DNA of 64,000 bases, taken from assembly GCA_946811185.2 (NCBI GenBank), contig OX328113.1, forward strand, positions 24,465,521-24,529,520, in the 5' to 3' direction. Origin of the DNA: Hippopus hippopus. Taxonomy: Eukaryota > Mollusca > Bivalvia > Cardiida > Cardiidae. Under the pieces are notes generated by a model that did not search any database, was not told the origin of the DNA, and saw nothing but the letters and a program-made list of their open reading frames with translations. Both the position numbers and the translations under genes were made by a program. Below, piece by piece: positions 21,779 to 33,178 of this stretch (the first letter of the stretch is position 1; each line of letters starts with the position of its first letter).

Positions 21779-23101
21779 CAAGAGGGCCATGATGGCCCTG
21801 AAGTCACTCACCTGAGTCTTTTGACCCAACATAACCCATTTTCGATCTCTTTGGATATTATGACAAACATTCCACCAAGCTATTCTTAATTATTAGACTG
21901 AAAATTTGGCCTCTTATACACAAGCTTTTTCTAGAATTTCTTTCATTGACCTACTTTTCAGCGCAATATAGCCCATTTTCTCATTGTAGATATTATCAAA
22001 TCAAAGATTCTGACCACCTTTCATAAGTATTGGACAGATAATGTGGCCTCTAGAGTGTACACAAGGTTTTTCCAAGATCTGACATGGCAACCTAGTTTTT
22101 TAACCAATGTGACCCATTTTCAATTTCATCATATTGATCATTAAGAAAAACATTCTGACTAATTTTCATAAGTATTGGACAGAAAATGATGACTTTAGAC
22201 CTATACAAGCTATTCTAAAGATCTGACCTGGTGACCTAGTTTTTGACCAGACATGACCCATTTTCAAACTCACTCAAGATATCATTATGACAAACATTCA
22301 GACCAACTTTCATGAGTATTGTAAGATTTGATCCAGTGACCTAGTTTATGACCTGACATGACCCATTTTCAGACTAGCCCTAGAGATCATCAAGACAAAC
22401 ATTCTGACCAACTTTCAAGAGCTTTACACTAAAAATGTGGCTTCTAGAGCAAACACAAGGTTTTTCTAAGATTTGATCTAGTGACCTAGTTTTTGACCAG
22501 ACATGACCCATTTTCAAGCTCGTCAAAGATATTATCAAGACAAACATTCTGACCAACTTTCAGGAGTTTTAGACTCAAAATTTGGCCTCTGGAGCGTACA
22601 CAAGCTTTTTCTAATATTTGACCTAGTGGCCTAGTTTTTGACTAAACATGACTCATTTTCAAACTCATCCAAGATATCATCAAGACAAACATTCTAACCA
22701 ACTTTCAAGAGTTTTGGACCGAAAATGTGGCCTCTGGAGCGTACACAAGGTTTTTCTAAGATTTGACCTAGTGACCTAACTTTTGATCTGACATGACCTG
22801 TTTTCAAACACATCCAAGATATCATCAAGACAAACATTCTGACAAATTTTCCAGAGTTTTGGACTGAAAATGTGGCCTCTAGAGCGTTTACAAAGTTTTT
22901 CTAAGATTTGACCTTGTGACCTAGTTTCAAACTCGACCGAGATATCATCAAGACAAACATTCTGACCAAGTTTTATGAGTATCGGACTGAAAATGTGGCC
23001 TCTAGAGTGTACACAAGGTAAAAGTTGATGAGGGACGACAGATGCCGGACACAGCAAGATCACAAAAGCTCACCTTGAGCACTTTGTGCTCAGGTGAGCT
23101 T
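21779..23101 (-). mobile_element. family G2 relative in reverse orientation
   Basis: The tail is 'acaagagggccatgatggcc' at the left. The core has seven to eight ~147-bp units ('cctagtttttgaccagacat', 'atcaagacaaacattctgac', 'aaaatgtggcctctagagcg'). The head is 'gctcaccttgagcactttgt' and gctcaggtgagctt at the right. By eye units are about 70% like those at 7051-8705. A small extra tail-like motif precedes it at 21722-21760. Confidence 0.65.
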
Positions 23102-23339
23102 AAAAGGTGAGCTTATCATCATGAAAAAGGCATTGAACAATATACAAACAAATCTTGAAGGCTATTTAGATGAGTTATGACAACAATAGCAGAGCACATA
23201 ATATATTTACTAGCATTCTAGTACCAAAGGTGCTCTCAGCTTCCTAACTAAACAAAAAGCTTTTATTTGCAATATGTGCAAGGTATGATAGTTATCTAAA
23301 TATGACAATGCTTACTTATCGAACAGTTATGAAAATTAA

Positions 23340-23705
23340 AGACATGATAACAAGACCAGACCTAGTTTTTGACCCGACATGACCCATTTTCACACTCGTT
23401 TGAGGTATCATCAAGACAAACATTCTGACCAACTTTTAAGAGTTTTGGACAGAAAATGTGGCCTCTAGAGCATACACAAGCTTTTTCGAAGATTTGACCT
23501 AGTGACCTAGTTTATAATCTGACATGATCCATTTTCAAACTCATTCAAGATATCATCAGGACAAACATTCTGACAAAGTTTCATGAGTTTTGGGCTGAAA
23601 ATGTGGCCTCTAGAGCATACATAAGGTAAAAGTTGACGATGCACGCTGGACACAGCAAGATCACAAAAGCTCACCTTGAGCACTTTGTGCTCAGGTTAGC
23701 TAAAA
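23340..23705 (-). mobile_element. short family G2 copy with two units
   Basis: Contains two units and the same head ('gctcaccttgagcactttgt', 23669-23699) but lacks a clear tail. 23102-23339 between the copies is unassigned. Confidence 0.55.
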
Positions 23706-23710
23706 TAGAC

Positions 23711-24990
23711 AAGAGGGCCATGATGGTCCTGTATGATCATGGCCCTGTATCACTCCACTGGCTAATAGGTCAAAACACTACAAGCCAAACATTACAATAC
23801 TTGGCCAATTGGTTTTAAACTAGAAGACATATAACATTTTTTCTATAGAATTCTACGAGAAAGTTATGACCCCAGGGCAAAGCCATTTTTGGCCACAAAG
23901 CTACAATTACTTGAATCCTGGTGGAGTCCACAAGATAAAGCCCCATACCAAATAATACAGGTCCTGAATGTGTGGTTATAAACAAGAAGATTTTCAAAGT
24001 TTCCTCAAAAAAAGGCCGTGTAAAACATGAGAGCACTGAGACACGGCTAAATTTAGCAGTTCTTATACATGTAGTTAGTAAACTAACATAGTAGGTCTTA
24101 TGGTTAGTAACAAGAAGATTTATAAAGTTTTCACTATAAAAGCCCATGTAAAACTTGTCACCCCTGGGGTTGGGCCAAACTTGACCCCAAGGTTATAATT
24201 TGGCACAGGCCCACTAGATAAAGGTACATGCAAAATTTGGTAGCCCTAGGCCTTATGGCTAGGTACATGTAGATTTTTAAAGTTTTCCCTATATAAGCCA
24301 ATATAAAACTTGTGACCCCTGGGGCGGGGCCAATTTGACCCCAGGGCTATAATTTGGGCACCCTTGGTAGAGAACCATTAAATAAAGCTGCATGCCAAAT
24401 TTGATAGCCCTTGGCCTTATGGCTAGGTACGAGAAGATTTTTAAAGTTTCCCTATATAAGTGCATGTAAAACTTGTGACCCCCAGGGCGGGGCCAAATTT
24501 GGGCACTCTTGGTAGATGCCCACTTGATAAAGCTACATGCCAAATTTGGTAGCCCTAGGCCCTATGGCTAAGTACCAGAAGAATTTTAAAGTTTTCCCTA
24601 TATAAGCCCATATAAAACTTGTGACCCCCAGGGCAGGGCCAAATTTGACCCCAGGGCTATAATTTGAAGAAACTTGGTAGAGGTCCACTAGATAAAGCTA
24701 CATGCCAAATTTGGTAGCCCTAGGCCTTATGGTTTTAGACAAGAAGATTTTCAATAATTTTCAGGTTTTTTGCCATGGTAACCAGAGTTTTTGAAGGAAT
24801 CAAATTCTTTCAAGACATTCTGAAGAGGACCATGGCAGGATCATTTCTGTGAAGTTTCATCAAAATTAGATGGGTAGTTTCAGAGAAGAAAATGTTTGAA
24901 ATAAAAGTTCACACATGCACGGACGGACGGACGGACGGACACACAGATGCCAGTTACCAGGCCATGACATAAGCCCGCTGTTTAACAAAT
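23711..24990 (-). mobile_element. family F copy in reverse orientation, abutting the mariner
   Basis: Tail 'agagggccatgatggtcctg' at left, four to five F units, then the unique head ('ttccttcaaaaactctggtt' in complement). (GGAC)n follows at about 24920-24940. 23991-24050 is a second SINE-free counterpart of the 3377 insertion site. The sequence stops at TA where the mariner starts. Confidence 0.65.
24922..24941 (+). repeat. (GGAC)n microsatellite
   Basis: Five consecutive ggac units inside the head of the F element. The corresponding position in the copy at 2441 has only 'gtgtctgtcgtg', so the run expanded in this copy. Confidence 0.85.
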
Positions 24991-24992
24991 TA

Positions 24993-26330
24993 CGAGGGTT
25001 GTTTGATATGTAATGTGTATTGTATGATATCTCAAAAGCATTCGACTCAAACAGTAAAATGAACATTACATCCCTTCAAAGTATTCTCCATGGTTTGAAA
25101 TACATAATTTCAATCTCTGAATCCATTTCTGAAATGCGTCACGGTACGCTGATTCAGGTAGACCTCTGAGGCACTGACTGATGGCTGAGCCAAGGGCTTG
25201 TCGAGACTTGTAACGACGACCAGATAAGAACTTTTTAAGTTTTGGAAAAAGGAAAAAGTCGCATGGGGCTAGATCCGGAGAGTATGGTGGGTGTGGCAAG
25301 ACGGTAACCTTCTCCAACTTCAAAAATTGCTTCACAAGCTCAGATGTATGTGATGGAGCATTATCATGAAGTAGATGAACATGCCTAAATCCTGACACAG
25401 GGAGTCGTTTAAGATAATATTTCTTGACCTTTTTTAGTATAACATCTTGGTAATACGGACCTGTAACACTTTTGCCGTTCGGCACCGGAATTTGTACGGC
25501 TATACCATCACATGAGAAGAATATGCAATAAAGAACCTTCTTTGTGCTTATGCTTCTTTTGGCAACTACAGGCCTTCTACCGTGTTTAGTTAGCCATATT
25601 TTGTTTCCAATTTTTCTTACTGGTTCGAAATAGTGAACCCATGTTTCATCACCAGTAACAATGTTTGCAAATTGTCTTTGATTGAATTTGGGATACATTT
25701 TGAGCAATTGCTTAGCGGTTTGTACTCGTACCCGTTTTTTGGTCATCTGTCAATATATGCGGTATCCATCTGGCAGAAATCTTTCGTACTTTCAAAATAC
25801 ACTTCAAAATGAAATGCACCCGCGATAGCAATATGCCAACAGCGTTGGCAATATCATGAATCGTGTATCTGCCATCACTTTCAATTATTTCCCTGACTTT
25901 TGAGACATTTGCCTTGCCAGTTACAGTCACAGGTCCGCCAGATTTTGCTGCATCTTTGACAGACTCTGTGCCAGTCAGAAATTTCTTTCTCCACCTACAA
26001 ACTGTCTCATAAGATACCTTATCAGACCCATAAACTTCCCCCAATTCAGTAAAAATCTGCATTACCGAATGACCGAGTTTTGTGCAAACTTTTATATAAG
26101 TTCTAATTTCTTTAATATTCTTAATCCGTTTTCCAACCATTTTTACAACAGTGGTCAACGACTAGCTCTATTGAAATGACTATAAGTTTAAAACTGTGGA
26201 GCTGAAGACTCGTGTTTATACCGTTGGAAAGGTATTGAATAGAGCTATTCAAGCGTATCATCATCCACGAAATCGTGCAAAGTGTTATCGTGCTGTGGTA
26301 CAATACACATTACATATTGAACAGCCCTCG
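24993..26330 (-). mobile_element. mariner transposon (Tc1/mariner superfamily), 1338 bp
   Basis: TA on both sides (24991-24992, 26331-26332) is the expected target duplication. The terminal inverted repeats are about 32 bp, CGAGGGTTGTTTGATATGTA on the left and the complement of TACATATTGAACAGCCCTCG on the right, with three mismatches. The interior is one transposase gene on the minus strand. The length fits the ~1.3 kb typical of the group. Confidence 0.95.
25066..26140 (-). pseudogene. mariner transposase, DD34D, one frameshift
   Basis: It would cut and paste its own element at TA sites. The N-terminal part (from the Met at 26140) holds a paired helix-turn-helix DNA-binding region ('DKVSYETVCRWRKKF', 'TIHDIANAVGI') and ends at the conserved WIPHILTDDQK. 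The catalytic part has VTGDETWVHYFEP, LLHDNAPSH and PYSPDLAPCDFFLFPKLK; 34 residues separate the second and third Asp. It ends NHGEYFEGM-stop, normal for the family. The two parts are in different frames, with one extra base in the T6 run 25735-25740 (A6 in sense). Apart from this the ~357-codon gene has no stop, so it is either a very young pseudogene or an intact gene with a homopolymer error. The first Met at 26158 is less likely than 26140, judged by family start. Confidence 0.93.
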
Positions 26331-26460
26331 TAGAGACAAAAAATGAGGATGTCAGCTTTTATTCAGATACAAAAATTAAACTGTCAAACATACAAAATTG
26401 AAACTTTCAAAAATCAGTTATACATTTTTTTTTATTACCGCACAGACATGAGTCAAAGCT

Positions 26461-26850
26461 TTCAACTCTTTAAACTAGAGGCCCTTGAGAGCCTGAATAG
26501 CTCTACTGGCAGAAAATTTGCTTATTTTCTCGCAATCAGACCCCAATTGTGGACTTTATGGCGTAAACAAGAAATGTAGATTATCAAGTTGAAATGGCTT
26601 CTTTTCCCTTATACATTGTCAGATATTTTTCAAAATCAATAGGGTTCCAGCTATTGATGATTTAAACAAATTGCGCAAGTTTCACGAAAATCCGACCATA
26701 AATGCAGACTTAATCGCGTAAACCAAGAAAAAGAACAAGGGATGGACTGACATACATACAAACAGATGGACGAACGACGGAAACCACGCCATGACATAAG
26801 CTCTGCTGACCCATTTCAAGTCGAATGGCTTATTACCTTGCCCCTATTTA
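26461..26850. repeat. dispersed repeat, class uncertain
   Basis: Opens 'actagaggcccttgagagcc' and ends near 'gccatgacataagctctgct' / gacccatttcaagtcg. The phrase 'ccatgacataagc' recurs in the F head at 24962. 'ctttatggcgtaaacaag' and 'cttaatcgcgtaaaccaag' are internal direct repeats. No coding evidence. Confidence 0.4.
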
Positions 26851-26876
26851 TAACAAGTCTTGTATGACTTGTATGC

Positions 26877-27080
26877 AGAGTCGGCGCAGGCTGACCTGGG
26901 CCAAAACTTTTTGCTATATAATATGTCAATTTTTTGTGTGTCCAAGGACCACTCTACCTCATGATTAATTTGGTTGTTTAAAAACGGTGGCCATTACGGA
27001 TCCATAAGCATGTGATGGCCAGGGTGATACCATGAATCAGAGATACATTAAGCCCTCTTTTGCCGCAGCATGGCTCAAAT
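26877..27080. mobile_element. 5'-truncated MITE-B
   Basis: Starts inside the core palindrome ('cggcgcaggctgacctggg') and continues to 'cttttgccgcagcatggctc'. Confidence 0.7.
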
Positions 27081-27247
27081 TATCTTTCAACTAAACAGTA
27101 TTATTTTAGAAAAATCCAACTTGAAAAATCTACACGTGGCAAATGTCACTGACATGATATGAGCAGAAAACACTGAAAAAGTGAGAAAATAATGGTATAC
27201 ATCACGGTATCATCACTGTTTCCATTCCTCACAAGGTTTTTATTTAA

Positions 27248-28035
27248 CCCTTTACCACACCGCAAAATTTTAGACCTATCCAAACTGAAGGCAATTGCAG
27301 GCAACAATCTCATTGTGGCTCAAATGATGTAATTTTTCTTTGATAGGGTAGGAAACTTTGTGGGAAAAGGAGAAAATGCTGGTTACCAGCATTTTCTCCT
27401 TTTCCCACAATGTTTTCAAAAGGCTTCCTCCTCAGGGTCGTTAAAAGTTGTCATTGTGTGGTAAAGGGTTAAATCCTTTTTTCTCTGGACAGTTCAAATC
27501 GGGAATAGTTTGATAAAGGAATTAAACTTTTTGAAGTTTGATCCAGCTTTTCCAGGTACTTGCAATTCAAAAGATACACCATACACAAACAACCTTTCTA
27601 TGTTCAGTCTTTTAACTCTTTCCCAAAGGACAATATTTTAGATGAGTCCACTTTAAAAGGAAATGCAGATGGCAATATTTATATGGCACAAATGATGGGA
27701 TTTGTATCAGATAGTCTAGAAAACATTATGGGAAAAGGAGAAAATGCTGGTTACCAGCATTTTCTCCTTTTCCTGCAGTTCTTTTGAAAGGCCTACTTCT
27801 CAGGGTCGTTAAACCTGAACAGTGTTTAACTCTTTTCCTACGACAAAACCTTAGGCTGGTCCAAACTTAAAGTAATTGCAGACAAATTAGATGTGGCACA
27901 AATGATTGAAACTGAAAACGTTGTTGGAAAAGGAGAAAATACTGGTTACCAGCATTGCCTCCCTTTTCCCACAATGTTTGAAAAAGGCTTAAAATTTGTT
28001 AGGGTCACTAAAACTTGGGATTGGGTAGTAAATGA
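27248..28035. mobile_element. three consecutive MITE-A copies
   Basis: 27248-27468 is complete, CCCTTTACC...GGTAAAGGG, with TTAA at 27244-27247 and 27469-27472. 27616-27825 and 27830-28035 are separated by a single shared TTAA (27826-27829). The first two retain near-perfect hairpins around 'gctggttaccagc'. ORFs reading GKGENAGYQHFLL come from the hairpin. Confidence 0.85.
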
Positions 28036-28039
28036 CATG

Positions 28040-28735
28040 GTTATTGACATGTAAATTTAATCATCCATTTTAACTGGAACATGCTGATAATCACAAATCA
28101 TTGAAAGCTAATCAGCTGAAGGAAAGTAGTGGCAGGAAAGAATTTACTGTTTTTTTGAGGCATTACGTCCTTTTTTGTATGGCTCTTTGACCACACTTGA
28201 AGTGCATTTCATCAGTTAGAAACTAACTTTCCATAACAAACATGCATTCTAGATTTGGAAAAAATATATCAGAACTATTTTTCTGCAGGAAAAACTGCTG
28301 ATTTAAGAAAGTGAAAATCAAACTAAGCAAAGATTACCTGTTAATAATTACGATAAGAGATTTAAACTAATAACATTAAACTTTCTATGTTGAAATTGGG
28401 CAAGTTTAGACAAGGAAACAAAGTCTAACGAGGTCCTGAATCCAAAGTCATTCACTTTTTGGCCCAAATGTTCAAGAGTCAAAATGGAATTTCCAAGAGT
28501 CAAAGAGAAATGTACAAGGGTCAAAATTAACGTGTTATCATGGAGAGATAAGGGTGAAATAAAGACAGTGCTTTCCATTTTTTTGCACTTTATTTATGGA
28601 AAGAAATTAAAGAAGCAAATCTTATCTCCTCGTCTTATGTAGATGTAGATCTACAGACTTGTTGGATTGCAGTAGATAGAGAATTTTAGCTTGCAGCCCT
28701 TGTATGCAAAACATCATTATGAATGAATGGACACA
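28040..28735. other. unassigned AT-rich stretch
   Basis: No family or gene recognised. 'attcaagagtcaaaatgg' type motifs ('caagagtcaaa', 'caagggtcaaaat') repeat weakly at about 28470-28530. Confidence 0.4.
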
Positions 28736-28739
28736 AACA

Positions 28740-28870
28740 ATCTTCCAAGTGTTTGCCAAACAGAAAATTTCAGACTTGTTCATATTTAATTTTAAAGCAT
28801 TTGCAGACAACAACTCAAATGTGGCTCATATGACTGGATTTGTCTTTCATAGCTTGGCACATTATCAAGT
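28740..28870. repeat. partial MITE-A
   Basis: 'catttgcagacaacaactca' and aatgtggctcatatgac identify the right arm. The hairpin and right end are missing; MITE-C follows. Confidence 0.6.
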
Positions 28871-28890
28871 AGGCGAAAATAAAGCCGTTG

Positions 28891-28998
28891 TGGACAGTGT
28901 AGATAGAGACATACAATACACATTGACTATGTCTCTGGTGTAGATAAAGATCAGACTCCATTGAAGGTGCAGTCTGATCTCTGATCTACATGGTCAAC
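28891..28998. repeat. MITE-C palindrome with a second embedded inverted repeat
   Basis: 'gtggacagtgtagata' then gagacatac...ctatgtctc, followed by 'gatcagactcc' paired with 'gtgcagtctgatctctgatc'. This looks like two overlapping hairpins. Confidence 0.6.
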
Positions 28999-29053
28999 TG
29001 CTTTATTCTGTATTATGACTGAACTCACTCTTGATCTTGCACATAAACTATAT

Positions 29054-29319
29054 TTGAGCCATGCTCTGGCAAAAGGGGGCTTAATGCATCTGCGAAAAGT
29101 ATCGACCCAGGTCAGCCTCCGCAGTCCGCGCAGGCTGACCTGGGCCGAAACTTTTTGCTATTGGTCAATTTTCTGTTTGTCAAAGGACCAGTCTACCTCA
29201 TGATTAAGTCGGTTATTGAAAAAAGTGTCTCCTATGGATCCATAATTATGTGATGACTTGGGCTAATATCGTGTATAACGGAGATGCATTACGCCCCCTT
29301 TTGCCAGAGCACGGCTCAT
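29054..29319. mobile_element. MITE-B, near-complete copy
   Basis: Terminal TGAGCCATGCTCTGGCAAAA and complement of TTTGCCAGAGCACGGCTCA. The GC-rich palindrome at about 29107-29145 is 'ccaggtcagcctccgcag' paired with 'gcgcaggctgacctgg'. The 62-residue ORF is an artefact. Confidence 0.85.
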
Positions 29320-29858
29320 TTGTATTTTGTAGCCTTTCAGATAATACAATTTATTTATTCAGTAATGAAAGAGGTAGGCCTAACACTTGATTCTTGAACT
29401 TACATCTGTATTGACGTGCAGGTATTGCAATGACAATAAGCGTTTTCGGCATAATACCGGAAAGCGCCCCTCCACTATACCGCGAAAACCCATGAAAATC
29501 TAAATTGTGTGTCTAAAGAATTTTGATTTCTCATGGATTCATTCCTTACACATCAAATACAATATTGGTCTACGGAATAAAGCACAGAATTTCATTAATT
29601 TATCTTTTAATTCGTAAAACAATACCACATGTATGCATAGGGCTGTGGAGGGGCGTTTGCCCTTATTGCGTTTTCGGAGTAATTTCACGAACAGTACCAA
29701 TTTACTTGATGACTCGGCTTATTCTAATTAAATAAAAATCTTATCTACTTACCGTTTTATGTGCTGTAATTCTGAAATCAACTTAAAGCTTCCGTGTAAA
29801 CCCATGTAAACCATGAAGGTACCGCGTTATGACGTAGCCGTATAAATACGCGATGTGG
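29320..29858. other. no recognised gene or repeat
   Basis: Contains 'gcgttttcggcataatacc' (29441) and 'gcgttttcggagtaatttc' (29668), with gaggggcg-type motifs near each, forming a weak inverted/direct arrangement. The ORF at 29523-29735 has no recognised motif. Confidence 0.35.
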
Positions 29859-29862
29859 TTAA

Positions 29863-30715
29863 CCCGGCTCTCCCTGAACAGCGGCTACAAGCGTCCACAA
29901 GCGTCTACAATAGTCTGCAAGTGTCTCGCAGGGATTTTAAAGACATATATGTATATAAACTATGATTAAAATTGGTCTATTTTGAATTCTATCCTCAACA
30001 ACTATAAATTTTGATATTTGTACTTGTACAGGGGATTTTATTTTGTTTTACACACGTTCTTAACGTTGTCTGCGCATGTCATATAGCAGTCTTGATAATG
30101 ACGTTCTTAGCCATTGGCCGGCGTGCGTGCGATTTCATAAGTTGTAAAAAACACTTTACATCTTATGAATTAATTTCAGTTAATGTCATAAAATTCGATA
30201 AGATAAAATCTTTAAGCTTATGAGATGAATTAAAATGGTTCAAGAATGGTCATTATTGTGCAATTGTATAGAAAATGTAATCTTTTTCGGAATGGATTTG
30301 AACAACTTACAACAGGAGGAGGTGCATTTCTTACTAAGTATGAATTCTATTGTGCAATGTATAATAACCCGCAATTTGTTTATATATTTTGTATGTATTT
30401 GCAAAAATAAGTCACAAAAAAGTTATCAGAGCACAAGTTTTACCAAAAGACTGATGTGGAGAAACTAAAACATTTTTCATTTGTAAACATGTAGAGGCGA
30501 GCATGCCATACAAGAGTGCTAAAATGGCCATTTTATAGGCTTTCAGATAGGCTATTTTTGTAATTCTGACATCATTTAAATCATGAAATGTTGCAATTTA
30601 TTAATAATGAAGATTAAAACTTGTTTAATTTTTGTCGTAGTCGCTTGTAGGCACTTGCAGACCCTTATGTATAGACGCTTTTGGACACTTGTAGACGCTG
30701 TTTGGGGAGACCGGG
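29863..30715. mobile_element. piggyBac-like non-autonomous element, 853 bp
   Basis: TTAA flanks both ends (29859-29862, 30716-30719). The ends are CCCGGCTCTCCCTGAACAGC and the complement of GGGGAGACCGGG. The ~75-bp inverted arms contain repeated 'caagcgtctaca' motifs (three or four per arm), as expected of transposase-binding sites. Internal ORFs (70 and 77 aa) resemble no transposase I know. Assignment to piggyBac rests on TTAA and CCC..GGG ends only. Confidence 0.7.
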
Positions 30716-31097
30716 TTAACCCTGCATAAATCATTCATATCAGACCAAAGAAAAGACCGGTATTTGATATAATATACACTAATCTCTGTAAATTATTTCA
30801 TAATTAAATACTTTATTGTTACTTTTTTACCTTTTCGTGCCAGAACTGGTAAATTTGAATATTCATGACAGAACTATTTAGTTTAGAGTACGAAACAAGT
30901 CAGTTTATTTATATAGCGTATCGAGAAAAAAACCTGCTGGAATAAAAAATTTGACCTAGATAAAGATAGTAGGCTTCGAAAACCGGTATATACATGTACA
31001 CATGATGTGGGAACTATGACAGCGGGGTAAACCCGCTGCCAAAAACCACGATTTTGCTATTTTGAAGGTATCTGTTTTAGGAAATATATGTCCTTAT

Positions 31098-31200
31098 CGG
31101 ACAGTGTAGATCCAAGATCAGATTGCACGTTCTGTGAATTCTGATCTTGATCTACACTGTCTGCAAAGGGTCCTGAAGTCGCGCTCATTAGCCTAAGGAT
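31098..31200. mobile_element. MITE-C copy
   Basis: Palindrome 'ggacagtgtagatccaagat' paired with 'gatcttgatctacactgtc' (31098-31163), then 'gcgctcattagcctaaggat', matching the flank of other copies. The left flank is lost. 30720-31097 is unassigned. Confidence 0.7.
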
Positions 31201-31224
31201 GAATATCTTCCTTGTCGCTGGGAA

Positions 31225-31475
31225 TTCTAGCTAGGTATGAGGTCCTGCATGGCTAAACGGCGACAGCGAAGGATTCACTACCAGTAGGCCCTTGGGTCGA
31301 TCCTTTCTATCAGGCTCTGGGCTTTTGGCGGAAATGTCCTTGGGTAAACCCCTCCAGTGCCTTAGCCAAATACTGACGAGACGGAGAGTTACATGAATAA
31401 TTGAGCTGTTGCCTTGTTTTTACTGAAATAATGTAGAAAGCAGCGTAATAATAAATTCATCCAATTTCCTTGCTA
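31225..31475 (+). mobile_element. SINE relic
   Basis: tRNA-like 'cctgcatggctaaacggcga' and GGGTCGATCC give box A/B remnants. The end 'ttactgaaataatgtagaaa' with gcagcgtaataataaattcatcc corresponds to the SINE1 tail. Confidence 0.5.
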
Positions 31476-31543
31476 TAGGAAATGTCAGTTAAATAGTGCC
31501 ACAATAGCAAAGTGGATAAAAAAAACAATGGGGAAAAATGAAA

Positions 31544-31809
31544 TGAACCATGTTCTGGGAAAATGGGATGTAATCTGCGTGACACATTACATACGAAGTA
31601 AGTCATCATATACATACTTATAGATCCATAAAACTAAGATTGTTTAACAACCCATTGAATCATGAGGTAGAATAGTCCTTGGGTATACAGTTAATTGACT
31701 GATAGCAAAAAGTTTCTACCCATGTCAGCCTGCGCGGACTGCGCATGCTGACATGGGTCGATAGTTTTTGCAGATGCATTAAGACCCCTTTTCACAGAGC
31801 ATGGCTTAA
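31544..31809. mobile_element. MITE-B copy, reverse to 29054
   Basis: Ends 'gaaccatgttctgggaaaa' and 'ccccttttcacagagcatgg'. The palindrome 'catgtcagcctgcgcg' / 'gcgcatgctgacatg' lies at about 31722-31755. Confidence 0.8.
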
Positions 31810-31884
31810 ATGTTACGCGAGTTCTGAAGATGCATCGTCATACGGTATAGGCCATTCTTTGATCAAAACTTTCGACACGAAGTA

Positions 31885-32109
31885 AGGTCTACGGCTCCTA
31901 ACTCTCATATTAAAAGACGGAAGCTGCCGAGACTGGCCGAATAGCCTTTACGACAACGTCGATGTTATACGATATTTACCGATGAGTTATTGAGTCTACG
32001 GCCCCTAACTCTCATATTAAAAGACGGAAGCTACCGAGATTGGTCAAATAGCCTTTACGAAGACGTCGATGTTACACGATATTAACAGATGAGTTAGGGG
32101 TCGTAATTC
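31885..32109. mobile_element. family E, two tandem ~110-bp units
   Basis: Starts GGTCTACGGCTCCTAACTCT after TAA and ends 'gatgagttaggggtcgtaat' before TTAA (32110). Each unit contains 'aaaagacggaagctgccgag' and 'gccgaatagcctttacga' (with changes). Its high CpG content contrasts with its surroundings. More copies lie at 56045-56775. Confidence 0.7.
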
Positions 32110-32114
32110 TTAAA

Positions 32115-32345
32115 TACATATGAGCGGCGATCTGGGAAAAGGGGGTTTGATGCATTATACAGAGCAAATTGTTTTACTGGTATTATATGGATCCATTATG
32201 TCTAAAAAGTGACTGAAACATAATTATAATAGAAAGGTCCTCTGACACGCAGAAAATTTATCCATGGCAAAAAGTTTCGATCAACGTCAGCCTGCGCGGA
32301 CTGCGCAGGCTGACCTGAATCGATACTTTTTGCAGATAATGACTC
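32115..32345. mobile_element. partial MITE-B
   Basis: 'atctgggaaaagggggtttg' at the left, palindrome 'cgtcagcctgcgcggactg' / 'cgcaggctgacctgaatcg' near 32283-32325, broken at the right. The 66-residue minus ORF is an artefact. Confidence 0.65.
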
Positions 32346-32458
32346 ATGTATTACTGTAATCCGAACATGTTTCATAAATTGTAAATCAAATTTTAATTTC
32401 ATAATACAATTGTAAAGTCGGCCTTACCTGTCTTATTACATGTACATGTTAATTTTAA

Positions 32459-32679
32459 CTCTTTATTAAATAATCCCATGTTTTAAAGCCCCTGACGAAG
32501 ATTGCTTTCTAAAACATTGTAGGAAAAGGAGAAAATGTCGGTAGCAGCACTTTCTCCATTTCCCACAACGTTTAGAAATACTGTCAGAAACAAATCCCAT
32601 TATTTTAGTCACGTGTTATTTGTCGTCTGCAAATCCTTTTAATTTGGATAAGTCTAAAATTTTGTCGTCTGGTAAAGAG
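32459..32679. mobile_element. MITE-A copy
   Basis: TTAA (32455) then CTCTTTATTA; ends TCTGGTAAAGAG. The hairpin has several mismatches. Confidence 0.75.
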
Positions 32680-32867
32680 TTAGCAGGTTTGTATTAGTCA
32701 TTAATCTTTTAATCCTGCACCTGTTGTTCCTATTTAACATTCTAGTGCTACCAGACCACATAATACAGAGTCATCTGTTTTGAAACTATATACAGACGAC
32801 AAATTAAATATGGCTAAATGGTGGGAATGGGCGATGAAATATTAGAAATCGTTGTGCAAAAAAGGAC

Positions 32868-33178
32868 TAAAGATACATCATACACCAATGGCTCAGCTGT
32901 GTAAACATAGATAAATTCGCCATGTAACGGATATAAGGGATAAGAAAAAACTTGCAATTTGTACTCTTTTAAAACCGGAAACAACGACAGCCATTGCTTT
33001 GAAGGCCTCCAAAACATGAAATGCATTTTCTATCCGTCGTAATCTCTGCAACCTTGCAGCCATCAAGGGAAACATTTGGCATGAAGATACAAAAATGATT
33101 AAAGTTCCATAAAATAAGGATAAAATCGGTTAAAAACTGGCTGAAAACTGCTTGAAAACGAGCATAGATGTATCTTTA
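32868..33178 (-). mobile_element. short TIR element with an ORF remnant
   Basis: Perfect 12-bp inverted ends TAAAGATACATC and GATGTATCTTTA; flanking TA would be the duplication. On the minus strand 32893-33075 reads MFPLMAARLQRLRRIENAFH and continues AVVVSGFKR. Its amino-acid composition is unlike the chance ORFs elsewhere. I cannot assign the protein; it may be the remains of a DNA-transposon gene. Flanking 33179-33720 is unassigned. Confidence 0.45.

Noticed and set aside
27560..27787. Protein family with the motif GKGENAGYQHFLLFPQC
   Set aside because: The motif appears in many ORFs on both strands because it is the translation of the MITE-A hairpin.
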